From Gammaproteobacteria bacterium (GTDB taxonomy: Bacteria > Pseudomonadota > Gammaproteobacteria > JAABTG01), in contig JASJBY010000351.1 of the NCBI GenBank assembly GCA_030066245.1, positions 1 to 5,261 on the forward strand: DNA of 5,261 bases, read 5' to 3'. Position 1 is the stretch's first letter; each line of letters starts with the position of its first letter. Below the pieces are notes generated by a model. That model was given only the letters and a program-made list of their open reading frames with translations, had not been told where the DNA came from and did no database searches. This document shows, one piece after another, positions 5,235-5,261 of this stretch. The position numbers and the translations under genes are program-made.

Positions 5235-5261
5235 TGGACCATCTAGCGTAGCGGGAACGCG

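Larger units (their letters stand above)
4974..5261 (-). ncRNA. Hairpin-rich region before a strong terminator; possible structured RNA or recurring intergenic element
   Basis: The stretch has four perfect inverted repeats: CCCGG/CCGGG at 5075-5092, CATAGC/GCTATG at 5147-5162, GTAAAGGTCC/GGACCTTTAC at 5178-5200, and GGGTTGCCCA/TGGGCAACCC at 5211-5234. It runs on the minus strand straight into the terminator at 4947-4973. A 101-codon frame (5242-4937) spans it, but its stop lies past that terminator, so a terminated message could not encode it fully. Its translation (for example TFTLFRLTIATAMPLRATGQ) reminds me of small hypothetical proteins scattered through gammaproteobacterial annotations, which would make this a dispersed repeat; that is memory, not a search result. 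No tRNA, tmRNA or RNase P fold could be drawn. Confidence 0.3.

Overview
The window looks like a high-GC gammaproteobacterial chromosome segment. The evidence is a minus-strand lipid A/LPS block in which msbA is directly followed by an LpxL/HtrB-type acyltransferase reading frame that continues into an InaA/WaaP-type LPS kinase-like domain. As far as I recall, this kinase type sits next to msbA in pseudomonads. The genus cannot be settled by eye; a Pseudomonas, Xanthomonas/Lysobacter or Ectothiorhodospira-like relative would all fit.

Layout from left to right. Positions 1-30 hold the first ten codons of a minus-strand gene that leaves the window. Positions 31-112 form a divergent regulatory region bounded by an imperfect inverted repeat, with a good sigma70-like promoter facing right. 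A strong plus-strand intrinsic terminator lies at 265-295. Promoter and terminator together define a possible transcript of about 200 nt with no convincing ORF, so it is a candidate small RNA. Next come the minus-strand acyltransferase-kinase gene (333 to about 2039), msbA (2011-3753, GTG start), a 168-base gap with a promoter-like box and a hairpin, and a minus-strand gene for an unrecognised 186-residue protein with a CxxC...CxxC zinc-ribbon-like pair (3922-4482). Upstream of that are a minus-strand terminator (4584-4610), a 29-codon hydrophobic mini-gene (4792-4881), a second very strong minus-strand terminator (4947-4973), and a hairpin-rich stretch to the window end.

The well-understood part is cell-envelope biogenesis. 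The acyltransferase would add a secondary acyl chain to lipid A, the kinase-like domain would act on the LPS core sugar region, and MsbA would flip the finished lipid A-core across the inner membrane. All are read from one strand, with msbA and the acyltransferase overlapping or abutting, so co-transcription is likely.

The least ordinary points are: the single uninterrupted reading frame joining acyltransferase and kinase; an apparent one-base lesion at the acyltransferase N-terminus, where a TGATG start coupled to the msbA stop encodes a plausible N-terminus in the wrong frame; and the two non-coding, terminator-ended stretches at the window edges.
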